A stretch of DNA of 53,674 bases from Methylomarinum sp964474415 (GCA_964474415.1 CAYYSO010000004.1:1-53674); one strand, 5' to 3'. Positions 1 through 9,071 are shown, counted from the stretch's first letter. The notes: generated from the sequence alone by a model not told the origin. Made by a program: numbers and translations.

Positions 1-405
1 AGTATGCCAAGCCAATGTCGCGCATTTTACCCGTGCAGGATACTCACGTACACCGGCCAATACAGCCAGTTTACCAATGGCCTCTAAATTAACCTCTTCA
101 TCTTTCCCGGTCGTCATTTCATGAAACTGTTTGAATAGCTCCTCTGCTTCCGCTTCAGTTTTGCCTTTGACAATTTCCGTCATCAGCGACACTGAGGCCG
201 TGGAAATAGCGCAACCTGACCCCTGAAAACTGGCGTCAGTAATGACATCGTCATCCAGTTTTAAATATAAAGTCAAACGGTCGCCACACAAGGGGTTAAA
301 GCCCTCCACTTCACGATCTGCATTTTCCATGACCCGAAAGTTGCGCGGGTTTCTGTTGTGATCAAAAATCACTTCCTGATAAAGATCACGTAAATCATCA
401 AACAT
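1..405 (-). CDS. sufU: SufU-type Fe-S cluster assembly protein (3' end cut by window edge)
   Basis: SufU is a zinc-containing sulfur acceptor or scaffold that takes persulfide from SufS in the cytoplasm. The 135 visible residues start MFDDLRDLYQEVIFDHNRNP and contain three conserved cysteines: one in NPLCGDR near residue 41, one in GSGCAISTAS near 66, and one in VKCATLAWH near 128. The family is about 140-150 residues long, so only a short tail is missing. The ATG at 405 shares a base with the sufS stop (TAATG), so translation is probably coupled to sufS. Using SufU in place of SufE is common for this type of suf operon. The identification rests on motifs and on position next to sufS. Confidence 0.93.
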   Translation of the reverse strand, partial: MFDDLRDLYQEVIFDHNRNPRNFRVMENADREVEGFNPLCGDRLTLYLKLDDDVITDASFQGSGCAISTASVSLMTEIVKGKTEAEAEELFKQFHEMTTGKDEEVNLEAIGKLAVLAGVREYPARVKCATLAWHT

Positions 406-1628
406 TAGCCAAATACCTCAATTAAGGACTTAATTCCTTTCATTAACACATCAATTTCCTGTTGAGTGTTGTACATTGCAAACGAGGCTCTCGCCGTAGC
501 CGGCACCTCAAAGAAATCCATCACCGGCATGGCGCAGTGGTGCCCTGCCCTGACGGCAATCCCCAGACTGTCCAGCATGGTGCCTATATCGTGTGGATGA
601 ATTTTATCCAGTACAAAGGATAATATCGCCCCCTTATCCCGGGCTTCTCCAATAATTCGCAAACCTGCTATATTTCCGGCCTGTTCTGTTGCATAAGCCA
701 GTAATTCAGCTTCATAGGCAGCCACATTATCCATACCGATGACCGTTAAATAATCAATAGCCGCGCCCAATCCGACCACATCGGCAATGCTGGGAGTGCC
801 CGCTTCAAACTTATAGGGCAGGCTATTATATTCGGTTTCCTTGAAAGTAACTTTACGAATCATATCGCCGCCACCTTGATACGGCGGCATCTTTTCCAGT
901 AAGTCTTGCTTGCCGTAGAGCACACCAATACCGGATGGGGCATACATTTTATGACCGGAAAAGGCATAGAAATCACAATCAAGATCCTGTACATCAACCG
1001 ACATATGCGGAATCGCCTGAGCCCCGTCCACTAATACCGGAATATTTTTGTCATGGGCCGCCGCTATGATTTTTTTGACCGGATTGATCGAACCCAAGGC
1101 ATTGGACATATGCCCAATAGCCACCAGTTTGGTTTTGTCGCTAAGCAGTTTTTCAAACTCATCATAGATTAACTCGCCTTGTAGATTGATCGGCGCTATT
1201 TTTAAAATCGCGCCGGTTTCCTTACAAACTATCTGCCAGGGGACGATATTGGAGTGATGTTCCATAGCGGTAATGAGAATTTCATCACCCGCTTTGATAT
1301 TAGCTTTACCAAAAGTCTGGGCTACCAGATTAATCGCTTCAGTCGTCCCTTTGACGAAAATGATCTCTTGGGTGCTGGCTGCATGAATGAAATTTTTAAC
1401 TTTTTCGCGCGCCGTTTCATAACGCTCAGTCGACTTTACACTCAAAGCATGCACACCGCGATGGACGTTAGCGTATTCATGCCGGTAAAGATGCGAAATA
1501 CTGTCAATGACCATCTCCGGTTTTTGACTGGTCGCTGCATTATCCAGATAAACCAGCGGTTTGTTACGAATCTGTTCCTGTAAAATAGGAAAATCAGCGC
1601 GGATTTTTTCAATAGGAAAGTCTGTCAT
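405..1628 (-). CDS. sufS: SufS-type cysteine desulfurase
   Basis: This is a group II cysteine desulfurase. It removes sulfur from cysteine with PLP and passes it to SufU for Fe-S cluster assembly. The 407 residues match the family length. The PLP lysine is K227 in AFSGHKMYAPSG, and the persulfide cysteine is C365 in RAGHHCAMPVM, the short-loop arrangement of SufS. The stop overlaps the start of sufU by one base. Upstream lies a plus-strand Uma2 gene rather than sufD, so sufS-sufU either has its own promoter in the ~106 bp before the Uma2 start at 1735 or depends on readthrough from sufBCD across an antisense gene. Confidence 0.96.
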   Translation of the reverse strand: MTDFPIEKIRADFPILQEQIRNKPLVYLDNAATSQKPEMVIDSISHLYRHEYANVHRGVHALSVKSTERYETAREKVKNFIHAASTQEIIFVKGTTEAINLVAQTFGKANIKAGDEILITAMEHHSNIVPWQIVCKETGAILKIAPINLQGELIYDEFEKLLSDKTKLVAIGHMSNALGSINPVKKIIAAAHDKNIPVLVDGAQAIPHMSVDVQDLDCDFYAFSGHKMYAPSGIGVLYGKQDLLEKMPPYQGGGDMIRKVTFKETEYNSLPYKFEAGTPSIADVVGLGAAIDYLTVIGMDNVAAYEAELLAYATEQAGNIAGLRIIGEARDKGAILSFVLDKIHPHDIGTMLDSLGIAVRAGHHCAMPVMDFFEVPATARASFAMYNTQQEIDVLMKGIKSLIEVFG

Positions 1629-1734
1629 ATTCTTTTAAATTCTGTTCTTAAAAATCACAATGAGTGTTTGCTTATTTCATTGTAACGTTTTATATTTTAA
1701 TCCATTCTTTTTCTACAGTACGCAAGATAAGACC

Positions 1735-2304
1735 ATGACCACATCACCTGTTGGACTACGCAAACATCTGACTGACATCACTGAATGGCAACAAATGGGT
1801 GAAGCCGGTATTTTTTCACCTGAAAGTCATCTGGAACTCATCAATGGAGAAATTATAGAAATGTCCCCTATTGGATGTAATCATGCAGGTCATGTAATCC
1901 GCCTAATCAGCTTTTTTGCTTCTTATATTAATAAGCAAAAAGCCATGGTTAATTCACAAAATCCATTACAACTCGGCGATCTGTCTGAACCTGAACCCGA
2001 TTTCATGTTGTTAAAACCTCGTGAGGATTTTTATAGCTCCAGACACCCCACAGCAGACGATGTATTATTGCTCATTGAAGTGGCAGACAGTTCACTGAGC
2101 TATGACCAGAATCAAAAAATGCATTTATATGCCTTGCATAATATTCCTGAATACTGGTTATTAAATCTAAATGATTCCTGTCTGGAAGTTTATCGCCGCC
2201 CTCGTGGTGAAAATTATGAGGAAAAAACAACTTTGCGTTCTGGCGACAACATTACTTTATCGCAATTACCTGATCTCACTGTAGCTATCAGCGATATTCT
2301 ATAA
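1735..2304 (+). CDS. Uma2-family (DUF820) putative endonuclease
   Basis: This 189-residue protein belongs to the Uma2/DUF820 family, which has a PD-(D/E)XK nuclease fold and is abundant in cyanobacteria and some proteobacteria. The biological role is not established. Visible landmarks are HLELINGEIIEMSP near residues 32-45, SEPEPDFMLL near 84-93 and LLIEVADSSLSYDQNQKM near 110-127, which supply the acidic and E-x-A-type residues of the family. I chose the ATG at 1735, because the 25 residues between an earlier in-frame ATG at 1660 and this one do not resemble the family. The gene lies opposite to the suf genes, between sufS and sufD, and its end overlaps the end of sufD by 6 bp. This suggests insertion into the operon. 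Confidence 0.85.
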   Translation: MTTSPVGLRKHLTDITEWQQMGEAGIFSPESHLELINGEIIEMSPIGCNHAGHVIRLISFFASYINKQKAMVNSQNPLQLGDLSEPEPDFMLLKPREDFYSSRHPTADDVLLLIEVADSSLSYDQNQKMHLYALHNIPEYWLLNLNDSCLEVYRRPRGENYEEKTTLRSGDNITLSQLPDLTVAISDIL

Positions 2305-3627
2305 CCACCCCATGTCCACACCCTGTTGAGGAAAACGTTCTAATAACTGTGCCAGCAACAAATCATGTAAAGGCTTAATGTCGATTTTATTCACCATTTC
2401 ATTGGCAAAAGCAAAAGTCAGTATATTACGGGCGGTTTCTTTATCCAGGCAACGTGATTGCAGATAAAAAATAGATTGCTCATCCAACTGACCCACAGTA
2501 ACACCGTGCGCACATTTAACATCATCGGCATAAATTTCCAGTTGCGGCTTGGTATCTATCTCAGCATCGTCAGATAACAACAGATTACGGTTATTCATTT
2601 CTGAATCAGTCTTTTGTGCATCTTCCGCAACGACAACACGCCCCTGAAAAACTCCTCTGGCACGCTGACCCAGTACGCCTTTATAGTATTCACGACTCAC
2701 AGCATGGGGTTTTAAATGATTGATTCGCGTGTGGTTGTCAATATGCTGACGTTTTTGCCCTAAGTACAAGCCGTTCAACGCGCACTCAGAAGCCACATCC
2801 AGATGCGTATGAATATCATTTCTGGCCAGCAAGCCACCGAAGGCAAAATTATGATGTGTAAAGCGACTGCTGCGTGCCTGCTTAACGTAGGTACCCCCGA
2901 AATGATAGGCTTTTTCGGACTCCAACTGTATTTTGTACCAAGTCAGATCCGCACAGTCTTCTACAAATATTTCCGTCACTGAGGAAGATAAATAGGCACA
3001 GCCCTGACCCACAAAAGTTTCAATAATTTTTGCTTCCGCCATTGCCTCCACAATAATCAGATTACGTGTGGTTGCCAGATAATCAGCTTGAGTCACTACA
3101 TTTAACACCTGCAAGGGCTTTTCCAGCACCTTTTTCGCCGGTACCTGAACAAACACCCCGTCACTAAACCAGGCGCTGTTAAAGGCTACGAAACTGTGCT
3201 CGCTATTACTGACGGCTTGTGCAAAATATTTTTCAAGCTGTTCAGGCTGCTGTTCCAGCACATCGGCCATACTCATCAACAATACGCCTTCCGGCAAACC
3301 TTCCAGCATAGAAAGTTCAGGACTATAGCGTCCATTAATCAACACCGCTACCCAAGCGCCTTCTATCAGATACTGTTTTAACTCCGCACTATCAACATCA
3401 TTCTCCCCCTTTGCAACTATTACAGGTGAAAACAGCTTTTTTTCTATGGCCGACACATTAGTGTAACGCCATTCTTCTTCACGTACAGAAGGAAAACCTG
3501 TGTCGGAAAAACGCTTAGCGGCATCCGCTCTTATAGATTGCAGCCAAGACAATGACTGCCCCGGTAAAGTAGCGCTGATATTTTGATATTCAGCCGCATA
3601 GCGACTGGATGTTTTTTCCACATTCAT
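2299..3627 (-). CDS. sufD: SufD, SufBC2D complex subunit
   Basis: SufD pairs with SufB in the SufBC2D scaffold that builds Fe-S clusters in the cytoplasm. The 442-residue product has the SufB/SufD C-terminal core, with CAHGVTVGQLDEQSIFYLQS near residues 375-395 holding the conserved histidine of the family, followed by the helical tail. The ATG at 3627 overlaps the last base of sufC, so translation is probably coupled. It should be transcribed from the sufR promoter with sufB and sufC. The last 6 bp overlap the end of the convergent Uma2 gene. The assignment is firm from motif and operon order. Confidence 0.95.
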   Translation of the reverse strand: MNVEKTSSRYAAEYQNISATLPGQSLSWLQSIRADAAKRFSDTGFPSVREEEWRYTNVSAIEKKLFSPVIVAKGENDVDSAELKQYLIEGAWVAVLINGRYSPELSMLEGLPEGVLLMSMADVLEQQPEQLEKYFAQAVSNSEHSFVAFNSAWFSDGVFVQVPAKKVLEKPLQVLNVVTQADYLATTRNLIIVEAMAEAKIIETFVGQGCAYLSSSVTEIFVEDCADLTWYKIQLESEKAYHFGGTYVKQARSSRFTHHNFAFGGLLARNDIHTHLDVASECALNGLYLGQKRQHIDNHTRINHLKPHAVSREYYKGVLGQRARGVFQGRVVVAEDAQKTDSEMNNRNLLLSDDAEIDTKPQLEIYADDVKCAHGVTVGQLDEQSIFYLQSRCLDKETARNILTFAFANEMVNKIDIKPLHDLLLAQLLERFPQQGVDMGWL

Positions 3628-4376
3628 TATGCAGCCTGCTCTTCTACCCAGCTATACCCTTTTGCTTCCAGTTCCAGAGCCAGCTCTGGGCCACCGGATT
3701 TAACGATCTGTCCGTGTGCCAGAACATGGACAAAATCTGGCTTGATATAATCCAGTAACCGCTGGTAATGGGTAATCATCAGAAAAGAACGCTCCGGCGA
3801 ACGCAACGAGTTCACACCGTCGGCAACAATCTTCAGGGCGTCAATATCCAGACCGGAGTCTGTTTCATCAAGAATACAAAGTGTTGGCTCCAGTACCGCG
3901 GCCTGCAAAATCTCATTACGTTTTTTCTCGCCGCCGGAAAAACCTTCATTAACCGCACGGTATAAAAACTTCTCATCCATTTGTAACAGCTTAACTTTAT
4001 CTTTAACCAGGGTTAAAAAATCCATGGCATCCACTTCATGGAGTCCATGATATTTACGAATGGAATTCAAGGCTGCTTTCAATAGATAAATATTGCTGAC
4101 TCCGGGGATTTCAACAGGATACTGGAATGCCAGAAATACCCCTTCCCGGGCTCTGATTTCAGGCGCCATTGTTAATAAATCCTGTCCCTTATAGTCTACA
4201 GAACCTTCTGTGACTGTGTACCCAGCTTTACCTGACAATACATGTGACAAAGTACTTTTACCCGCCCCATTAGGCCCCATTATGGCATGAACCTCACCGG
4301 CTTTTATCTGCAAATCCAAACCCTTCAAAATAGGTTTGTCATTAATGCTGACGTGAAGATTATTTATGTTAAGCAT
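3627..4376 (-). CDS. sufC: SufC, Fe-S assembly ATPase
   Basis: SufC is the ABC-type ATPase of the SufBC2D complex and drives the conformational changes needed for cluster assembly. The 249 residues are the normal length. Walker A is GPNGAGKST near residues 34-42, the signature is SGGEKKRNEI near 144-153, and Walker B with the following aspartate is CILDETDSGLDID near 165-177. The start is the ATG at 4376, giving MLNINNLHVSINDKPILKG. Only two bases separate it from the run of N, so the ribosome binding site lies inside the assembly gap. The longer open frame running through the N bases is an artefact. Confidence 0.96.
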   Translation of the reverse strand: MLNINNLHVSINDKPILKGLDLQIKAGEVHAIMGPNGAGKSTLSHVLSGKAGYTVTEGSVDYKGQDLLTMAPEIRAREGVFLAFQYPVEIPGVSNIYLLKAALNSIRKYHGLHEVDAMDFLTLVKDKVKLLQMDEKFLYRAVNEGFSGGEKKRNEILQAAVLEPTLCILDETDSGLDIDALKIVADGVNSLRSPERSFLMITHYQRLLDYIKPDFVHVLAHGQIVKSGGPELALELEAKGYSWVEEQAA

Positions 4377-4378
4377 TT

Positions 4379-4478
4379 NNNNNNNNNNNNNNNNNNNNNN
4401 NNNNNNNNNNNNNNNNNNNNNNNNNNNNNNNNNNNNNNNNNNNNNNNNNNNNNNNNNNNNNNNNNNNNNNNNNNNNNN
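4379..4478. other. Assembly gap of exactly 100 N
   Basis: One hundred consecutive N bases lie between the start of sufC and the visible part of sufB. A round number like this is usually a placeholder. SufB proteins run to about 480-495 residues and only 404 are visible, so the missing sequence is probably about 230-290 bp. It should hold the end of sufB and the sufC ribosome binding site. Confidence 0.97.
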
Positions 4479-5691
4479 TATGAGCGCCACATTGATCCCC
4501 CACCAACAGTGAATCACACTGGGTATAATTGCGAGCATGTGTTGCGCTTTTAGCCACCTTAACCAGACCGCGATAAGTATTTTGCGCACGACCTGCAGAA
4601 ATACCTTTAGAAACAATCGTACTGCGGGTGTTTTTACCGATATGAATCATCTTGGTACCGGTATCGGCCTGCTGATAGTTATTGGTTAACGCGACTGAAT
4701 AAAACTCACCTACAGAATTATCACCCAGTAAAACACAACTGGGATATTTCCAGGTAATTGCCGAACCGGTCTCTACCTGGGTCCAGGAAACCTTGGAATT
4801 AGCACCGCGACATTCAGCCCGCTTGGTGACAAAATTATAAATACCGCCTTTACCATACTTATCGCCGGGGTACCAATTCTGCACCGTGGAATATTTGATT
4901 TCCGCATTTTCCATCGCCACCAGCTCAACCACCGCCGCATGTAACTGGTTCTCATCACGCATCGGCGCCGTACAGCCTTCCAGATAACTGACGTGACTAT
5001 CGGCATCGGCAATAATCAAAGTCCGCTCAAATTGTCCGGTATTAGCGGCATTAATACGAAAATAAGTTGATAGCTCCATCGGGCAGCGCACACCTTTCGG
5101 TATATATACAAACGAACCATCGGTAAACACCGCTGAATTCAACGCTGCAAAAAAATTATCACCCGGCGGCACCACCGTACCCAGATATTGTTTAACCAAC
5201 TCTGGATATTCAATCAAAGCTTCAGAAATCGGACAAAAAATAACCCCGGCTTCTTTTAATTTACCTTTAAATGTGGTGGCGACTGAAACGCTGTCAAACA
5301 CCGCATCCACAGCAACACCGGCCAGACGCTCCTGTTCATCCAGAGGAATTCCCAGTTTCTTATAAGTGTCCAACAATTCAGGATCAACTTCATCAAGACT
5401 CTGAGGGCCATCTTCCTTCTTTTTTGGCGCGGAATAATAACTGATTGCCTGATAATCAATAGGCTCGATATTCAACTGCGCCCAGTCCGGCGATTTCATC
5501 TTCTGCCAGTGCTGAAATGCTTTTAGGCGATATTCCAGCATAAACTCAGGTTCATTCTTAATCCTTGACAATTTGCGAATAACATCCTCATCCAATCCCG
5601 GCGGAAAGGTATCCACCTCCAATTCAGTCACAAAGCCCTGCTTATATTCCTGACTGATCAGACTTTCAATTTCTTGTGCGCTTGATGACAT
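4479..5691 (-). CDS. sufB: SufB, SufBC2D complex subunit (3' end lost in gap)
   Basis: SufB is the scaffold subunit that receives sulfur and holds the nascent Fe-S cluster. The visible 404 residues start MSSSAQEIESLISQEYKQGF and include the SufB-specific stretches IPKGVRCPMELSTYFRIN near 208-225 and CDSLLVGDQCGAH just before the gap, which contains the conserved cysteine of the active core. The C-terminal 75-90 residues fall in the N run. The start lies 18 bp after the sufR stop, so sufB is the second gene of a sufR-led operon. I see no sign of a real break in the gene. The truncation is from assembly. Confidence 0.95.
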
Positions 5692-5709
5692 AAAAACTCT
5701 TAACTTAAA

Positions 5710-6159
5710 TTAACGATATAAACTACTAACCGGAATAATTATTTCTTCAGGCTGTCGGACCGGAAGAATCATATCCGCCAAAGTCACCGACTCCAACGCA
5801 TTAAAAATTTTCTGATTAATCAGATTCCAGTTACCTTGAATGTGACAGCCACTGGCTTGATCACAACCTTTATGTGATTGACTGCATTCTGTCAGAGCAA
5901 TAGGCCCCTCCAAAGCACTAATTACAGTCGCCACGGTAATTTTTTCCGGCGATCTGGCCAGAATATACCCGCCCTTAGCGCCACGCACTGACGACAAAAC
6001 TCCCGCCTTAAGCAATATTTTCAAGACCTTGCTAACCGTTGGCCGAGCAATACCCGTTGCTTCACCAATTTCTAAAGCAGCATGTATATCCGAATTATTT
6101 TGAGCCATATAACTTAAAATAACCGTCGCATAATCAGTCAGTTTGCTTAACCGTAACAT
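5710..6159 (-). CDS. sufR: Rrf2-family SUF operon regulator
   Basis: This 149-residue Rrf2 protein resembles the SUF system regulators found at the head of suf operons in gammaproteobacteria such as xanthomonads. It has an N-terminal winged helix (MLRLSKLTDYATVILSYMAQ, then ATGIARPTVSKVLKILLKAG near residues 33-52). Three cysteines and a histidine follow in TECSQSHKGCDQASGCHIQ near 92-110, able to hold a cluster as in IscR. I chose the ATG at 6159 over an upstream TTG at 6174, because GGAGAGG lies just before it and the family starts MLRxSKLTDYA. It leads sufBCD and probably represses its own promoter when cluster-bound. The symbol follows position and is not proof of orthology with cyanobacterial SufR. 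Confidence 0.88.
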   Translation of the reverse strand: MLRLSKLTDYATVILSYMAQNNSDIHAALEIGEATGIARPTVSKVLKILLKAGVLSSVRGAKGGYILARSPEKITVATVISALEGPIALTECSQSHKGCDQASGCHIQGNWNLINQKIFNALESVTLADMILPVRQPEEIIIPVSSLYR

Positions 6160-6177
6160 TGCCTCTCCGTTCAATGT

Positions 6178-6211
6178 GGACTATTTTAGTCCTATTTAAT
6201 TCCACAGTAAA
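6178..6211 (-). promoter_or_regulatory. Predicted sufR promoter with overlapping palindromic operator
   Basis: On the minus strand a -35 element TTTACT (6206-6211) is separated by exactly 17 bp from a -10 element TAAAAT (6183-6188). A palindrome, GGACTA-3 bp-TAGTCC (6178-6192), covers the -10. A start site about 7 bp further would leave a leader of roughly 15 bases before the ATG at 6159. The geometry fits autorepression by the Rrf2 protein. The elements are seen in the sequence, and their use is inferred. Confidence 0.7.
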
Positions 6212-6233
6212 GAAGTTGGTTATTATTCTGGCT

Positions 6234-6668
6234 TTATTGTCTGGGCGAAATAGTAAAGGCGCCTAAAGTAACTCCCAAATCAAATCCGCGGCCGCTACCT
6301 GTCAGCACAAGAGAAACCTCACCTTTAGTCATGACTAATCCCTCAACCGATTTTGTCGCCCCGGCATGACCTTCTAAAAAAACATAAGTGCCATAAACTT
6401 CATTGATATCCTTAACTTCAGAAATTACTCCGCTACCGTTGTCAATTTCCGATTTACCCATCGTAAATCCCCCACCCCGGGATACAATAGCAACATTAGC
6501 CTGCTGACCATTTCTGCACGTGACATGCCCGGTTCCTTTGTATTCTTTATACATGAAAGACCAGCCTTTTAAATTGTAAGTAATTTTACAACTGGTCATA
6601 GCCGCTGACGAGGAAAAGGATAACAGCGTTAAAAAACTGAAAATTATTATTTTGATAAAGTAATTCAT
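6234..6668 (-). CDS. Small exported protein of unknown function
   Basis: I do not recognise this 144-residue protein. It starts MNYFIKIIIFSFLTLLSFSS, a clear Sec signal peptide ending near SSSAA. The mature part is glycine-rich and beta-prone (for example SRGGGFTMGKSE and LTGSGRGFDLGVTLG) with two cysteines (TSCKI, VTCRN) that could form a disulfide in the periplasm. I chose the ATG at 6668, which puts the signal peptide at the N terminus and has GGTG upstream. Longer starts would overlap ubiB. It lies 74 bp after ubiB on the same strand and may be its distal operon partner. Confidence 0.6.
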   Translation of the reverse strand: MNYFIKIIIFSFLTLLSFSSSAAMTSCKITYNLKGWSFMYKEYKGTGHVTCRNGQQANVAIVSRGGGFTMGKSEIDNGSGVISEVKDINEVYGTYVFLEGHAGATKSVEGLVMTKGEVSLVLTGSGRGFDLGVTLGAFTISPRQ

Positions 6669-6742
6669 GATTGACACCATATTTTTTAAACTGCAAAAAT
6701 TCAACAGATTAAGATAAATAATACTGAAACTGACAACACAGA

Positions 6743-8425
6743 CTAATGCCTCCTGCCGCTGCTCCAAATCGAAAACAGCAACCAGATACCACCTAATGCG
6801 GCAAAAATATAACCAAAAAAACCGAAAACAGGCAGTCCCATTATTTCCGGCCCACCCTTGACCGTCATAATAATAGAGGTACCGATAATCAGCGCCGCAG
6901 TAACAATTCCCATCGTCAAGCGACTGATCGCCCGGTCGGTTTTATCAACATATTGATCAAGACGCCTGACATTAATTTCGACCTGGATAGCCCCTTTTCT
7001 GGACGCTCTTAATAATTGATGCAATTCTTTAGGAAAACCGGATAGTATATCGACAACACTGATCAGGTTACGCCAGCCGCGCTTGGCAATAGCCTCCGGT
7101 TTATACCGGGAAACCATAAGTTCTTGTATATAGGGAGTAGCAAATTCCAGTGTTTTAAATTCGGGATCCAGATGTCTGCCAAAACCATCCAAAGTGATAT
7201 AGGCTTTGATTAACAGTGCCAAATCAGGTGGCAACGATAAATTATGATCGCGCAAAATAGCCATCAGATCAGCCATCATCATCGGCAAATTCAAATCTTT
7301 GAGAGGCAGTGCGCTGTACTGATCGACAAAAGCTTCAATTTCAATCGCTAGCGCCTGCTCATCGGTTTGAATAACATCAGACCAGTCTTCCAGTATTTCC
7401 ACAACCTTTGCCGGTGTCTGATGTATCATGCCATACAAAAAACTGATAACCTGCCCTCTGCGTTCTTCAGTTAAGCGACCGACCATACCGAAATCAATGA
7501 ATACCAAACGGTTACCCGGCAAATAAAAGACATTACCCGGATGAGGATCAGCATGAAAAAAACCGTCTTCCATAATCATTTTCATCACTGCACGAGTACC
7601 ACGCTCAGCCAGCAACTTTCTATCTAGGCCAGCTTGATCAACTTCAGCAATATTTTTCCCCTGAATGCCTTCAATATATTCCTGAACATTTAATCTTTCT
7701 CCGGTCCACTCCCAGTAAACTTTTGGAATCACTATACTGCTATCTTCCGCCAGATTAGCAGCCACCCGTTCAGCGCTGCGACATTCAGCGGCAAAATCCA
7801 GCTCACGGCGTAACGATTGATTAAATTGACGCACCACTTCCCGCGGATGATAGCGCCTGAAATCTGTAGCATCGTTTTCAATAATATCCACCAGTCGATT
7901 CAACAAACGCATATCCGCTTCAATGATTCTGCGAATCCCGGGGCGGCGAATTTTTAACACCACCGGCGTTCCATCTTTTAAAACAGCACGGTGAACCTGA
8001 GCAAGAGAAGCTGCCGCCAAAGGTTTTCTGTCAATCTCCAGAAACACTTCATCAATTTTCACCCCCAAATCATCTTCCAGTTGCGGTAATAATTCGGAAA
8101 AGTCTATCGGTGGCGCCTGATCCTGGAGCTTTTCGAATTCGGCAATATATGCCGGTGAAAACAAATCCACCCGGGTTGCTAAAATTTGCCCCATTTTAAT
8201 AAAAGTAGGCCCCAGATCCTCCAACACCCGCCGTAAACGGTGTGCAGTATCCAGCTTGTTATAGTCACCCGCATGTTGCCAATGCAGAGTCTTACCGACT
8301 TTTTCCAGCGCCTGACCTATACCCAGCAAATGGACAATACTGCCAAACCCATAACGGATCAATACTCCGGCAATTTCCTGAACCCGCCCCAAATCACGGG
8401 CAGCATTCAGCATTTCCCATAACAT
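6743..8425 (-). CDS. UbiB/ABC1-family atypical kinase (ADCK-like)
   Basis: This 560-residue protein belongs to the UbiB/Coq8/ADCK family, membrane-associated atypical kinases or ATPases that support ubiquinone synthesis. The family motifs are present: KMGQ in TFIKMGQILATR near residues 75-86, the alanine-rich loop AAASLAQVHRA near 137-147, the catalytic FHADPHPGNVF near 290-300 and the metal-binding FIDFGMVG near 312-319. Two C-terminal hydrophobic segments (around 500-520 and 530-552) should anchor it in the inner membrane. It is not next to ubiE or ubiJ, so it may be a second ABC1 paralogue and not ubiB itself. The start is 16 bp after the stop of a phasin-like gene, which suggests an operon. 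Confidence 0.88.
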   Translation of the reverse strand: MLWEMLNAARDLGRVQEIAGVLIRYGFGSIVHLLGIGQALEKVGKTLHWQHAGDYNKLDTAHRLRRVLEDLGPTFIKMGQILATRVDLFSPAYIAEFEKLQDQAPPIDFSELLPQLEDDLGVKIDEVFLEIDRKPLAAASLAQVHRAVLKDGTPVVLKIRRPGIRRIIEADMRLLNRLVDIIENDATDFRRYHPREVVRQFNQSLRRELDFAAECRSAERVAANLAEDSSIVIPKVYWEWTGERLNVQEYIEGIQGKNIAEVDQAGLDRKLLAERGTRAVMKMIMEDGFFHADPHPGNVFYLPGNRLVFIDFGMVGRLTEERRGQVISFLYGMIHQTPAKVVEILEDWSDVIQTDEQALAIEIEAFVDQYSALPLKDLNLPMMMADLMAILRDHNLSLPPDLALLIKAYITLDGFGRHLDPEFKTLEFATPYIQELMVSRYKPEAIAKRGWRNLISVVDILSGFPKELHQLLRASRKGAIQVEINVRRLDQYVDKTDRAISRLTMGIVTAALIIGTSIIMTVKGGPEIMGLPVFGFFGYIFAALGGIWLLFSIWSSGRRH

Positions 8426-8441
8426 ACCGACTTATTCCCGA

Positions 8442-9071
8442 TTATTTTTCTGCATTACCGGACTGCAGACTTTCAGCAATCCCCGCCAAAATTCCGCTGC
8501 CAATCCTGGCTAATTTTGATGTGGTTTCAACCGCTGAGGTCACAACTGTTTGTCCGCCTAAGTGTCTCAGATTATTCAAAGCCTCAAAAACGGTTTGTGT
8601 CCGCTTACCGACAGCGGTGCCATTATTTTGCGCATGAGTAATAAAATCCCGCACAATACCCGCAACCACATCACCACTCCCCTTGGCCACATCAGCCATT
8701 GTTTCCAGAAACAATGTTTCCAGACTTTGCAGATCTTCTTGCGCTTTTTTTATATCATGTTCGGAAAACTCATGAACCTTTGAAGCGGCCTCTTCCATCG
8801 CCAGTTTAGTCGCTTCAGCCGTATTAACCAGGGCATCATCCAATGCCTCAGCCGATTGCCTGAAAGCCTGCTTAGTCATTTGATTTTGTGAATTCATCCC
8901 GCTACTGATACCCCTGCCTACCGCCTGAACAACTGCTTTTATATTCTCCTGATCCAGCTCATGTTCAGTTAATGCTTTAAGGGTAATGGCGCGTACCTGC
9001 TGATAAATATCCTGCCCGGATTCCAATGCTTCACGGACAGTCTGTTCAACTTTCTGAGTTTTGTCAGTCAT
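8442..9071 (-). CDS. Phasin-like helical protein (DUF6781-type)
   Basis: This is a 209-residue, strongly helical and acidic protein (MTDKTQKVEQTVREALESGQ...) with long alanine/glutamate-rich amphipathic stretches, like phasins that coat granules or membranes. I believe it matches the DUF6781 family, which has no proven function. The start at 9071 is fixed by AAGGAG seven bases upstream. A longer start at 9101 lacks a ribosome site. It is the first gene of a likely operon with the ABC1 kinase, so a role at membranes or lipid bodies linked to quinone metabolism is possible but is only inference. Confidence 0.7.
   Translation of the reverse strand: MTDKTQKVEQTVREALESGQDIYQQVRAITLKALTEHELDQENIKAVVQAVGRGISSGMNSQNQMTKQAFRQSAEALDDALVNTAEATKLAMEEAASKVHEFSEHDIKKAQEDLQSLETLFLETMADVAKGSGDVVAGIVRDFITHAQNNGTAVGKRTQTVFEALNNLRHLGGQTVVTSAVETTSKLARIGSGILAGIAESLQSGNAEK

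Noticed and set aside
3627..4616. Long frame joining sufC to sequence across the N run
   Set aside because: The part upstream of the N bases is a shadow frame of sufB. The real sufC starts at 4376.
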